This document shows positions 7,342-15,251 of a stretch of 16,189 nt of DNA, one piece after another. Below the pieces are notes generated by a model. It worked only from the letters and a program-made list of their open reading frames with translations, was not told where the DNA came from and did not search any database. Origin of the DNA: VFJJ01 sp031362415 (GTDB lineage: Bacteria; Actinomycetota; Acidimicrobiia; IMCC26256; VFJJ01); the NCBI GenBank assembly GCA_031362415.1, contig JANLSK010000221.1:1-16189 (forward strand), in the 5' to 3' direction. The translations under genes were made by a program, and so were the position numbers. How positions within the stretch are numbered: position 1 is the stretch's first letter; each line of letters opens with the position of its first letter.

Positions 7342-7776
7342 ATGAGCGAGATCGAACTCACCGAAAAGGAATGGCTCGACAAGCTGGGCCCCGAGCGGTT
7401 CGCCGTGCTCCGCAAGGGCGGCACCGAGCGGGCGGGGACGGGCGCCCTGCTGCACAACAAGGACACGGGTATCTACCAGTGCGCGGCGTGCGGCAACGAC
7501 CTGTTCCGGAGCGACACCAAGTTCGAGTCGGGATCGGGCTGGCCGAGCTTCTGGGAACCGATCGGGCCCGACTCGGTGGTCGAGATCGACGACTCGAGTC
7601 ACGGGATGCGTCGTACCGAAAGTCGTTGTGCCCGTTGCCAATCGCACCTCGGGCACGTCTTCCCCGACGGTCCCCGGCCCACCGGGTTGCGCTACTGCAT
7701 GAACTCAGCGTCGCTCGAGTTCGCTCCCGAGCCGCCGTCCCCCGAGGATTACGGCCAGCACGATGAAGCCCCGTGA
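7342..7776 (+). CDS. msrB: Peptide-methionine (R)-S-oxide reductase MsrB
   Basis: This 144-residue enzyme reduces the R form of methionine sulfoxide in proteins, repairing oxidative damage in the cytoplasm. The zinc-binding Cys pairs are present: C47 and C50 (CAAC) and C96 and C99 (CARC). So are the GSGWPSFW motif and SHLGHVFPDGP, and the catalytic C119 lies in LRYCMNSASL. Length and motifs are normal for a single-domain MsrB. The ATG at 7342 gives the typical start MSEIELTEKEW. Its TGA overlaps the GTG of the next gene, so the two are likely co-translated. Confidence 0.95.
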   Translation: MSEIELTEKEWLDKLGPERFAVLRKGGTERAGTGALLHNKDTGIYQCAACGNDLFRSDTKFESGSGWPSFWEPIGPDSVVEIDDSSHGMRRTESRCARCQSHLGHVFPDGPRPTGLRYCMNSASLEFAPEPPSPEDYGQHDEAP

Positions 7777-9737
7777 CCGGAGGCCACCTCGCCCAGGGTG
7801 CCCCCGTCACGCCGATCATCGAAGACGACGCGTTCATTCGATCAGCCGTTGCCGCGGCTGAGCTTCCGTCGCTCCTCCCGGCGCTGGCCGCGCTCACCGG
7901 TGATCTGAGCCTGCTGCGCGACGACCTGCGCCCCGATCCCCTCAAGGTACGAGAGCCCAACGGCGGCTACACCCACGAGCAGCAGGCGGCGATCCACGAG
8001 CTCGCCGTGGCCGCCATCGTCCGTTACCGCGACGGTGGTTGCCGGCCCGCGCCACCGCCGAGCGACGAGACGATCACGCGGCTCATGGCCCACGCCGTCG
8101 GCGATCTCGTCGGCGACGACTACGTGCCGATGATGCGCGAGGAGCTGTCGGTCACCGGCGACGATCTCCGCGCGCCCACGTGGCACAAAGACGCGCTGGC
8201 CCCCGATCGGCCGTTCACGACGGTCATCGTCGGTGCCGGGATGTCGGGCCTGCTCGCCGGGCACCGCCTCGACCAGGCCGGCGTGCCCTTCGTGATCATC
8301 GAGAAGAACCACGACGTCGGCGGCACCTGGCTCGAAAACAGCTACCCGGGCTGCCGGGTCGACATCAGCAACCACTGCTACAGCTACTCGTTCGCCCAGC
8401 GTCACGACTGGTCGCACCACTTCTCGACCGGGCCGGTGCTGCTCGACTATTTCCGGGCCTGCGCCGACGACTTCGGCCTGCGCGATCGCATCCGCTTCGG
8501 TACCGAGGTCACTGCGATGACCTACGACGACGAGCGAGCGCTCTGGACCCTGGAGCTGACCACGCCCGACGGCGAAGCCACCATCGAGGCCAACGCCGTC
8601 GTGAGCGCGGTCGGTCAACTGAACCGGCCCAAGATGCCGGCCATCTCGGGTATCGAGCGCTTCGAGGGCCGAGCGTGGCACTCGTCGCACTGGAACCACG
8701 ACGTCGACCTCACGGGCCTGCGGGTGGCCGTGATCGGGACGGGCGCCAGCTCGGTGCAGCTCGTCCCCGAGATCGTGGGGCAGGTCGCTCGGCTCGACGT
8801 CTACCAGCGCACCCCGAACTGGTTCTTCCCCGTCCTCGACTACCACGACGAGGTCGCTCCCGGGATGAGCTGGCTGCTCGCCCACGTCCCGGGGTATGCG
8901 CAGTGGCACCGGTTCCAGCTGTTCTGGCGAGCGGCGGAAGGGCTGCTGCCGAGCTGTCGAGCCGATGCCGACTGGCCCGATATCACCCGCTCGGTGGGGG
9001 CGGCCAACGAGGAACTGCGCGGGCTGCTCACGATGTGGTTCGACGTCATGTTCGCCGACCGTCCCGACCTGCTGGCCAAGGTGGTGCCGCCCTATCCGCC
9101 GGCATCCAAGCGCGTGGTGCTCGACAACGGGGTCTGGGTCGCCGCGCTCAAGCGCGACAACGTGAACCTGATCACCGACACGATCTCCGAGATCACGCCA
9201 ACGGGCGTGGTGACCACCTCCGAACACGGCGAACACGGCGAGGGGGTCGAGCGCGAGGTCGACGTCATCATCTACGCCACCGGATTCCACGCCTCCGACT
9301 TCCTCATGCCCATGAAGATCGTGGGCCGCGGCGGCGTGGAGCTGCACGATCGTTGGAACGGCGACGCCCGCGCCCACCTGGGGGTCACCATCCCCGGATG
9401 TCCCAACTTGTTCCTGTGCTACGGCCCCAACACCAACATCGTGGTGAACGGGTCGATCATCTACTTCTCGGAGTGCGAGGTGCACTACGCCCTGGGCTGC
9501 ATCGAGCTGCTTCTGCGGACGGGCGCCGGTGCGCTCGACGTGCGCCCCGAAGCTCACGACGCCTTCAACGAGCGCGTCGACGCCGGCAACCGCGCCATGG
9601 CCTGGGGTGCCACCTGGGTCGACAGCTGGTACAAGAACCGCACCGGCCGGGTGAGCCAGAACTGGCCCTTCACCCTCCTCGAGTACTGGCAGCTCACCCG
9701 CCGCCCCGACCCCTCCGAGTACGACCTGCTCGGTTGA
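7773..9737 (+). CDS. Baeyer-Villiger-type FAD/NADPH monooxygenase
   Basis: This 654-residue flavoprotein belongs to the class B monooxygenases that insert one oxygen from O2 into ketones (or oxidise S or N atoms) using NADPH. The FAD-binding GAGMSG starts at residue 154, the second dinucleotide motif GTGASS (NADPH side) at 322, the Baeyer-Villiger fingerprint FEGRAWHSSHW (F-x-G-x3-H-x3-W) at 297-307, and YATGFHASDFL near 501. About 145 residues precede the FAD site, an N-terminal extension also known in the 4-hydroxyacetophenone monooxygenase type (about 640 residues), which supports that subgroup. The start is GTG at 7773, overlapping the msrB stop (GTGA), so translation is probably coupled. 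The substrate is unknown. Confidence 0.9.
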   Translation: MTGGHLAQGAPVTPIIEDDAFIRSAVAAAELPSLLPALAALTGDLSLLRDDLRPDPLKVREPNGGYTHEQQAAIHELAVAAIVRYRDGGCRPAPPPSDETITRLMAHAVGDLVGDDYVPMMREELSVTGDDLRAPTWHKDALAPDRPFTTVIVGAGMSGLLAGHRLDQAGVPFVIIEKNHDVGGTWLENSYPGCRVDISNHCYSYSFAQRHDWSHHFSTGPVLLDYFRACADDFGLRDRIRFGTEVTAMTYDDERALWTLELTTPDGEATIEANAVVSAVGQLNRPKMPAISGIERFEGRAWHSSHWNHDVDLTGLRVAVIGTGASSVQLVPEIVGQVARLDVYQRTPNWFFPVLDYHDEVAPGMSWLLAHVPGYAQWHRFQLFWRAAEGLLPSCRADADWPDITRSVGAANEELRGLLTMWFDVMFADRPDLLAKVVPPYPPASKRVVLDNGVWVAALKRDNVNLITDTISEITPTGVVTTSEHGEHGEGVEREVDVIIYATGFHASDFLMPMKIVGRGGVELHDRWNGDARAHLGVTIPGCPNLFLCYGPNTNIVVNGSIIYFSECEVHYALGCIELLLRTGAGALDVRPEAHDAFNERVDAGNRAMAWGATWVDSWYKNRTGRVSQNWPFTLLEYWQLTRRPDPSEYDLLG

Positions 9738-9795
9738 CCGCGCACTGCGACGACTTCGTTTGCGCTGATTCCCTTCGTCGGCAGGACTCAGCTGA

Positions 9796-10241
9796 TCCGA
9801 CCCTATCGAAGGCCGGCTTCCCGTTCGCCGATGCGAGCGACGACGGAGCCGCGAGGGCAAAACCAGCTGGGCGCTGTCCGACTGGCGCCGGCTGGCCCTG
9901 GCGATCCGTGAGAACCCGTGGGGCCCCTGCGCACGGGCGGTCGAGCAGATCACCTCCTGGGGCGAGAACGCCGGGCTCGACGGGTTGTTCGCCGACGTCG
10001 TGGAGGCTGCGCGCCTCAGCGCCGACGCGGCCAGCCGCCGGGCGTACGGAGCTCGCATACGAGCAGTGCGGGAACAGCTCGGCCTGTCGCTCCGGGAGCT
10101 GGCCCCGCTCATCGGCACCTCGGCGCCCCGGCTGTCGTCGTACGAGAACGGAATCGACGCCCTCTCGTCGTGATCCTCGGCCGCCTCGAACTGGTCGCCG
10201 CCAGGGCGCCTGGGGTCCCGCCGTGTCAACATCCAAGATGA
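9796..10241 (+). pseudogene. XRE-family helix-turn-helix regulator relic
   Basis: One plus-strand frame, open after a stop at 9793-9795, reads GKTSWALSDWRRLALAIREN, then ARAVEQITSWGENAGLDGLF. It then carries a helix-turn-helix (ARIRAVREQLGLSLRELAPL, IGTSAPRLSSYENG). This matches actinobacterial regulators with a helical N-terminal region before an XRE-type DNA-binding domain. No ATG, GTG or TTG occurs in this frame before the TTG at 9985, so the natural start is lost or out of frame. After SSYENG the frame stops at 10171-10173, while another frame continues as RPLVVILGRLELVAA, the expected closing helix, to a TGA at 10239-10241. Damage at both ends makes function unlikely. Confidence 0.6.
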
Positions 10242-10282
10242 CCGCTTCGACGGAGCCGGGCCACCTATCGCGGCCGGGTGAG

Positions 10283-11650
10283 CTAGCGGCCGGCGTCGGT
10301 TTCGGCTTCGCCGAGCTTGGACAGGAGCGACGAGTCGCCCTTGGCGGTTGATGACGCGACGGCCTCCACGAGCTCGTCGCCGCCGGCGGCTTGGAGGAAC
10401 TGCTTGGGTAGCGCGGTGAGCGTGTAGCCGTCGGGCATGGGGGGACGGTCGTCGACCCGTCGGGCCATGGCGGCGTCGAGGACGGGTGCGAGCCGTGACG
10501 CCTTGGCCTCATCGAACGCTTCGGCCCGGTCGGCGAACTCGGGCATCACCTCGGCGGCGAACAGCTCGAGCGACGACATGATGTCGGCGTGGCGGTTGCG
10601 GCCCGACTGCATCACGAAGATCACCTGGTCGATGCCGGCGGCCTCGTAGCGGCGCAGGAACTGGCGGATCTGGTCGGGGGTGCCGATCGCGCCGCGTAGG
10701 CCCTCGATCTGACCCGCGGCGATCTTGGCGCCGAGCACCTCGCGTTCGAGGGCGACGGCCACCTCGGCCGAGTAGCCCATCTCGTCGCGCTTGGCCTGGA
10801 ACTCGTCCCACACATGGGTCTGCGCCGGGACGTGCTCGCCGAAGATGTAGTAGTGGGCGAGGGAGTAGCCGAAGAAGTTGGCGCCTTCGAGGCCCATCCG
10901 CAGCGCGGTCTCGGCGTCGTGGTGGCACATCATCGGGGTCACGCAGGCGATGCGGGGGTTGACGGCCAGCCCGATGGGCACGCACTCCTCGGCCAGCACC
11001 CGCTCGTAGTCGGCCACCCACTTGGCCGCTTCCTCGGGGTCGATGAACGTGAACGTGAGCGCACCGATGCCCTCCCGGGCGGCGAGCAGCACGGTGTCGT
11101 GGCGCGAGCACGCCACCCACACCGGCGGATGGGGCTTCTGATACGGCTTGGGTACCACGTTGCGGGGCGGCATGGTGACGAAGGCGCCGTCGTGGCCGGT
11201 GAACGGCTCCTCGGTCATGCACCGCAGCGCCACCTGGAGCCCTTCGCGCCACTGCTCGCGCTTGAGCGCCGGGTCGATGTTGAAGCCGCCGAGCTCGGAG
11301 ATCGAGCCCGACTCGCCCGAGCCGAACTCGACCCGTCCCCCCGAGACCAGGTCGAGCATGGCGATGCGCTCGGCCACCCGGGCCGGATGGTTGTACGCCG
11401 GCGCAGTGAGCGTGATCCCATGGCCCAGCCGGATGCGGGACGTGCGCTGGCTGGCCGCACCCAGGAACACTTCGGGGGCCGAGGAGTGCGAGTACTCCTC
11501 GAGGAAGTGGTGCTCCACCTCCCACAGGTAGTCGAAGCCCAGCTGGTCGGCCAGCTCGATCTGGGCAAGCGCGTCGGCGAGGAGCTGCCGTTCGGCCTCG
11601 GGCCCCCACGGGCGGGGGATCTGGTGTTCGTAGAACAGGCCGAATCGCAT
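10283..11650 (-). CDS. LLM-class (luciferase-like) flavin-dependent oxidoreductase
   Basis: This 455-residue protein belongs to the luciferase-like monooxygenase superfamily, TIM-barrel enzymes that use FMN or F420. The start MRFGLFYEHQIPRPW and the segments WEVEHHFLEEYSHS, LGHGITLTAPAYNHPARVAE, MLDLVSGGRVEFGSG and PPVWVACS are typical, as is the closing GTPDQIRQFLRRYEAAGIDQ. Beyond the barrel are about 100 further residues ending in a Ser/Glu-rich tail, longer than most family members. The ATG at 11650 is preceded by GAGG five bases upstream, so the longer frame to 11932 is rejected. Substrate and flavin cannot be told. It is convergent with the monooxygenase and XRE relic and lies downstream of the lipoprotein gene on the same strand. 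Confidence 0.9.
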   Translation of the reverse strand: MRFGLFYEHQIPRPWGPEAERQLLADALAQIELADQLGFDYLWEVEHHFLEEYSHSSAPEVFLGAASQRTSRIRLGHGITLTAPAYNHPARVAERIAMLDLVSGGRVEFGSGESGSISELGGFNIDPALKREQWREGLQVALRCMTEEPFTGHDGAFVTMPPRNVVPKPYQKPHPPVWVACSRHDTVLLAAREGIGALTFTFIDPEEAAKWVADYERVLAEECVPIGLAVNPRIACVTPMMCHHDAETALRMGLEGANFFGYSLAHYYIFGEHVPAQTHVWDEFQAKRDEMGYSAEVAVALEREVLGAKIAAGQIEGLRGAIGTPDQIRQFLRRYEAAGIDQVIFVMQSGRNRHADIMSSLELFAAEVMPEFADRAEAFDEAKASRLAPVLDAAMARRVDDRPPMPDGYTLTALPKQFLQAAGGDELVEAVASSTAKGDSSLLSKLGEAETDAGR

Positions 11651-11754
11651 GGGGCCTCGCTCGGTCGTGGTCCACGAGCATGCCGTATCCGGCCCCGTCC
11701 CGTCGAGCGTGAAGCCCTCTCCGGCCTCCGGCCTCCGATCTTCGAGGGCTGGCC

Positions 11755-12261
11755 TCAGATCTGGGCGCCGGCCACCGATCCCACGAGGGGTTCCCCGTTG
11801 CGGCTGAACGCGGCGCAGATGATCTGACGGTCGTTCTCGGCCCAGGAGGCGCTGGTGGGGTAGATCGAGGAGATCTCGAGATCCGACTGCGCGTACGGGA
11901 CACCGACGTAATCGCCAAGGCGCTGTTGGCATTGGCTGGTCGAGTACTCCGACAGGATCTCGTCGCCGGGGAACCCTGAGTTCCCCAGGGAGTCCCCGCC
12001 GGAGCCCTCCTCGACCGTGGTTCCGGCAGCGGCCGCGTCGTACTCGAAGACAGCGAAGACTTCATTGGGATGGTCGACCGCGCAGTCGACGATCGGGAGA
12101 TCACGCACCTCGTGACCCTCGACCGCCCCGAAGCAGGTGCCGGGCGTGGCCTCGTACACGTTGCCCGTGACGGTCTCCGAACCACCGCACGCGGCAGTGA
12201 GCACGGCCACGAGCGCGCCAACGACGGTCATTCGCCTGACGGTCGCTGCCCCAGCGGCTCT
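11755..12261 (-). CDS. Septum-formation-domain lipoprotein
   Basis: This is a probable exported lipoprotein, 168 residues from the ATG at 12261. A basic N-terminus (MRAAGAATVRR) and a hydrophobic segment lead to a lipobox-like LTAAC, whose Cys would be lipidated. The mature part resembles the actinobacterial septum-formation domain: GTCFGAVEGHEVRDLPIVDC near the front, DHPNEVFAVFEY, a Gly/Ser linker, then CQQRLGDYVG and a closing ICAAF. Cys pairs probably form disulfides outside the membrane. A GTG at 12282 would add seven residues; the ATG is preferred because GAGGA lies upstream, though at a long spacing of about 12 bases. Its role in division is only implied by the family name. Confidence 0.75.
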   Translation of the reverse strand, partial: RAAGAATVRRMTVVGALVAVLTAACGGSETVTGNVYEATPGTCFGAVEGHEVRDLPIVDCAVDHPNEVFAVFEYDAAAAGTTVEEGSGGDSLGNSGFPGDEILSEYSTSQCQQRLGDYVGVPYAQSDLEISSIYPTSASWAENDRQIICAAFSRNGEPLVGSVAGAQI

Positions 12262-12349
12262 CATGGTCTGCACGATCCTCACGTTGATGGGTATCGGCCA
12301 CCGACCGGGTCGGGTTGACCGGCTCGGCTCGCGCTCCCGCCCGGCTCTC

Positions 12350-12355
12350 TACACT
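12350..12355 (+). promoter_or_regulatory. Candidate -10 box for the DUF192-rsmI-metG-tatD run
   Basis: TACACT lies 9 bases before the ATG at 12365. A TTGACC at 12315-12320 is too far upstream (29 bases) to pair with it in the normal way. It would drive the plus-strand run with little or no leader. Inferred from position. Confidence 0.35.
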
Positions 12356-12364
12356 GCCAGAGCC

Positions 12365-12808
12365 ATGTCCTGGTTGCTGCGCGATGGAGCCGTGCTCGCC
12401 GCCGTCGAGGTGGCCGACTCGGCGCGAGCCCGCCGGCGGGGCCTGCTGGGGCGCGACGGCATCGAGGGGGCGATCGTCCTCGAACCGTGCCGCCAGGTGC
12501 ACACCGCCCGGATGCGCTTTCCGATCGACGTGGCGTTCTGCGACCGTGACGGTGTGGTGTTGCACACGGCCACGCTGGTGCCGTGGCGTCTGAGCCGGCC
12601 GGTGTGGCGCTCGCGCTTCGTCGTCGAGGCCGAGGCTGGGTCCTTCGAGCGGTGGCGTCTGGGCGCGGGTGACGTGGTTGAGCTCATCGGCTCCGGCAGC
12701 CGCACCGGGGCCAACGGCCCACCGGGCGACGGCCGCGCGACCAATGGCCCACCGGGCGACGGCCGACCGGGGGACGGGCGCACGGGTCGGCAAGAATCGC
12801 ATCCGTGA
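12365..12808 (+). CDS. DUF192-family protein
   Basis: This is a 147-residue protein of the DUF192 family, whose function is not established. Matching features are RARRRGLLGRDGIEGAIVLE, the HTARMRFPIDVAFCDRDG motif, FVVEAEAGSFERW and the closing GAGDVVEL. Many family members are exported, but this copy has no signal peptide and would be cytoplasmic. The last 35 residues are a low-complexity tail made by a 30-bp DNA repeat (GPPGDGR units). The ATG at 12365 has a -10-like box just upstream. Its TGA overlaps the rsmI GTG, so it seems to head a coupled run of four genes. Confidence 0.85.
   Translation: MSWLLRDGAVLAAVEVADSARARRRGLLGRDGIEGAIVLEPCRQVHTARMRFPIDVAFCDRDGVVLHTATLVPWRLSRPVWRSRFVVEAEAGSFERWRLGAGDVVELIGSGSRTGANGPPGDGRATNGPPGDGRPGDGRTGRQESHP
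12711..12770 (+). repeat. 30-bp tandem repeat in the DUF192 C-terminus
   Basis: The unit at 12711-12740 is repeated from 12741, with 24 of the first 25 bases identical and a partial echo after it. The period is a multiple of three, so the frame is kept and the protein gains repeated NGPPGDGR peptides. Confidence 0.8.
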
Positions 12809-13680
12809 CAGCACCCGGTGCGCTGATCCTCGTCGGCACGCCCATCGGGAACCTGGGCGATCTCTCACCGCGAGCCGTGGCTGCGTTGCGTGACGCCGAC
12901 GTCATCTGCGCCGAGGACACCCGCCGCACGCGCGGTCTCCTGAGCCACGCCGACATCCCCGGCGGGTCCCGTCTGATCGCCGTGCACGCCCACAACGAGC
13001 GCCGGATCGCCGGCGACATCGTCGAGCGCATCAGGCGGGGCGAACGGGTGGCCTACGTGACCGACGCGGGGATGCCCGGGATCTCAGACCCCGGCGAGCA
13101 TCTCGTGGCAGCTTGCGTGGCCGCAGGATTCGCAGCCGAGGTCGTCCCTGGACCGTCGGCTGCTCTGGCCGCGCTCGTGATCTCGGGCCTGCCCACGAGC
13201 CGGTTCTCGTTCGAGGGGTTCCTGGCCCGCCGAGGCCGCCGGCGCGCCGAGTCGCTCACCCGGATCGCCGCCGACGATCGCACGACGGTCATCTACGAGT
13301 CGCCGCACCGGGTCGCGGCCACCCTCGCCGACCTCGCTGCGGCGTGCGGAGCCGACCGCCCCGTCTGCGTCGCCCGCGAGCTCACCAAGCGCTTCGAGGA
13401 GGTGTGGCGGGGCACGGCGGCGGCCGGCGCAGATCACTGGGGGGCCCTGAATCCCTTGGGGGAGTTCGTGATCGTGGTGGGGCCGGCGCCCGTCATCGAG
13501 AAGACTGTCGACGACGACGACCTGGCTGATGCCATCGAAGACCTGCTCGAGGGCGGCTCGTCGGCACGCGACGCCGCCGACGAGATCGCCGAGCGCTTCG
13601 GGGTGCCCCGCCGGCGTGCCTACACGATCGCCAATCGCATCAAGGCCACGGTGATCGCGCCGGTAACCTCCGATCCGTGA
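12805..13680 (+). CDS. rsmI: 16S rRNA (cytidine-2'-O)-methyltransferase RsmI
   Basis: This 291-residue SAM-dependent methyltransferase modifies the ribose of C1402 in the decoding centre of 16S rRNA. Family signatures appear in order: LVGTPIGNLGDLSPRA, CAEDTRRTRGLL, AYVTDAGMPGISDPG, VVPGPSAALAAL, FSFEGFLARRGRRR, IYESPHRV and ARELTKRFEEVWRG. The C-terminus carries a helical region (SARDAADEIAERFGVPRRRAY) common in the family. The start is GTG at 12805, inside the stop of the DUF192 gene (GTGA). The neighbouring metG and tatD are its usual partners in actinobacteria. Confidence 0.97.
   Translation: MTAPGALILVGTPIGNLGDLSPRAVAALRDADVICAEDTRRTRGLLSHADIPGGSRLIAVHAHNERRIAGDIVERIRRGERVAYVTDAGMPGISDPGEHLVAACVAAGFAAEVVPGPSAALAALVISGLPTSRFSFEGFLARRGRRRAESLTRIAADDRTTVIYESPHRVAATLADLAAACGADRPVCVARELTKRFEEVWRGTAAAGADHWGALNPLGEFVIVVGPAPVIEKTVDDDDLADAIEDLLEGGSSARDAADEIAERFGVPRRRAYTIANRIKATVIAPVTSDP
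13664..13669 (+). promoter_or_regulatory. Candidate internal -10 box for metG
   Basis: TAACCT inside the rsmI 3' end lies exactly 7 bases before the metG GTG at 13677, as at the MFS and vapB starts. It could give metG and tatD their own leaderless transcript besides readthrough from rsmI. Inferred. Confidence 0.4.
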
Positions 13681-15251
13681 GCACCGACCGATCCGACGGA
13701 ATCGACCAGCACCCGGGCGCGCCCGCGTTTTTCACGACGCCCATCTACTACGTGAACGACGTACCCCATGTGGGCCACGCCTACACGACGGTCGCCGCCG
13801 ACGTGATGGCCCGGTGGCGACGACTGTGGGGCGACGATGTCGTGTTCCTCACCGGGACCGACGAGCACGGCCTCAAGATCCAGCGGGCCGCCGAGGCCGC
13901 CGGGCTCACGCCGCTCGAGCATGCCGACCGCACCAGCGCCCGGTTCCGTGAAGCCTGGACGTTGCTCGGCATCAGCAACGACGACTTCATCCGCACCACC
14001 GAGCCCCGCCACCATGCGGCCGTCTCGCACATGCTCCAGACCGTGTACGACAACGGCCACATCGAGCTCGGCACCTACGAGGGCCTGTACTGTGTGGGCT
14101 GCGAGGCCTATTACACCGAGGACGAGCTGAACGACGGCAACTGCCCGATCCACGGTCGTCCCGTCGAACGGGTCACCGAGGAGAACTATTTCTTCAAGCT
14201 CTCGCGCTTCGAGCAACCCCTCCTCGACTACTACGCGGCCCATCCCGCCGCTGTCGTGCCCGAGACCCGTCGCAACGAGGTGCTGGGCTTCATCAAGGGC
14301 GGCCTTCAGGACTTCTCGGTCTCGCGCTCGTCGATCACCTGGGGCATCCCGCTGCCATGGGACCCCCGCCACGTCACCTACGTGTGGTTCGACGCGCTCA
14401 TCAACTACTGCACAGCGGCCGGCTATCCCGGCGATCGGGAGCGCTTCGATCGCTTCTGGCCGACGGTCGTGCACTTCGTGGGCAAGGACATCCTGCGCTT
14501 CCACGCCGTGTATTGGCCAGCCATGCTCATGGCTGCGGGCGAGCTCCCACCGACTCAGGTCGTGGCCCATGGCTGGCTCCTCGCCGGTGGCGAGAAGATG
14601 TCGAAGTCGAAGGCCAACCAGATCTTCCCGGCCGATCTGGTGGCCGAGTTCGGCGTCGACGGCTTCCGCTACCACTTCATGGCCGATCAGCGTTTCGGGC
14701 CCGATGGCGACCTCTCGTACGAGGGGATGATCGCCCGCTACAACGCCGATCTGGCGAACAACTTCGGCAATCTCGCCAACCGGGTGCTGACGATGGCCGT
14801 CAACTACCTCGGTAGCGTGGTCCCCGACGGTCGTGAGGACGGGGCGCTGCGCGAGGAAGCCGAGCGGGCCTTCGCGCTCCAGAGTGCGGCGTTCGCCCGG
14901 TACGACTTCGCGTCGGGTTTGGAGGCGGTCTGGGCGCTCATCCGGGCGACCAACGCCTTCATCGAGGATCGGGCCCCGTGGGCGCTCAACAAGGCCGGTG
15001 ATACGGCTGCGGTCGCCGGCGTGCTGGGCGACTGCCTGGAGGCGCTACGAATCGTGGCGCTCCTCGCTTCGCCGGTGATCCCGACGGCCAGTGCCGAGCT
15101 GTGGCGGCGCCTGGGCCTGCCGGGCCGCCCTGAAGCTCAACGCCTGCCCGTGGCCGCAGCCTGGGGTGGCCTTCCCGCGGGCTCGATCCTCGAGAAGGGC
15201 GCACCCCTCTTTCCCCGCATCGACGCCCCGGTGGCCCCAGTCGCCCCGTGA
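13677..15251 (+). CDS. metG: Methionyl-tRNA synthetase
   Basis: This 524-residue class I aminoacyl-tRNA synthetase charges tRNA-Met with methionine. The HIGH-type motif is HVGH (31-34), in TTPIYYVNDVPHVGHAYT, and the KMSKS loop is at 307-311 (GEKMSKSKANQ). A single zinc knuckle is formed by C139, C142, C156 and H159 (three Cys and one His). The anticodon-binding helical domain follows, and no C-terminal tRNA-binding (EMAP-type) domain is present, so this is the short form. The start is GTG at 13677, overlapping the rsmI stop (GTGA). It is an essential housekeeping gene and appears intact. Confidence 0.97.
   Translation: MSTDRSDGIDQHPGAPAFFTTPIYYVNDVPHVGHAYTTVAADVMARWRRLWGDDVVFLTGTDEHGLKIQRAAEAAGLTPLEHADRTSARFREAWTLLGISNDDFIRTTEPRHHAAVSHMLQTVYDNGHIELGTYEGLYCVGCEAYYTEDELNDGNCPIHGRPVERVTEENYFFKLSRFEQPLLDYYAAHPAAVVPETRRNEVLGFIKGGLQDFSVSRSSITWGIPLPWDPRHVTYVWFDALINYCTAAGYPGDRERFDRFWPTVVHFVGKDILRFHAVYWPAMLMAAGELPPTQVVAHGWLLAGGEKMSKSKANQIFPADLVAEFGVDGFRYHFMADQRFGPDGDLSYEGMIARYNADLANNFGNLANRVLTMAVNYLGSVVPDGREDGALREEAERAFALQSAAFARYDFASGLEAVWALIRATNAFIEDRAPWALNKAGDTAAVAGVLGDCLEALRIVALLASPVIPTASAELWRRLGLPGRPEAQRLPVAAAWGGLPAGSILEKGAPLFPRIDAPVAPVAP

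Noticed and set aside
7842..10232. 796-residue open frame on the minus strand opposite the monooxygenase
   Set aside because: It is antisense to a clear gene with intact motifs, and its composition is typical of GC-rich shadow frames.
8039..10351. 770-residue plus-strand frame overlapping the monooxygenase
   Set aside because: It is Arg-rich, has no domain, and overlaps a real gene in another frame.
11713..11750. Inverted repeat AGCCCTC/GAGGGCT between the lipoprotein and oxidoreductase genes
   Set aside because: The arms are 7 bases with a 24-base loop and no T run, too weak for a terminator.
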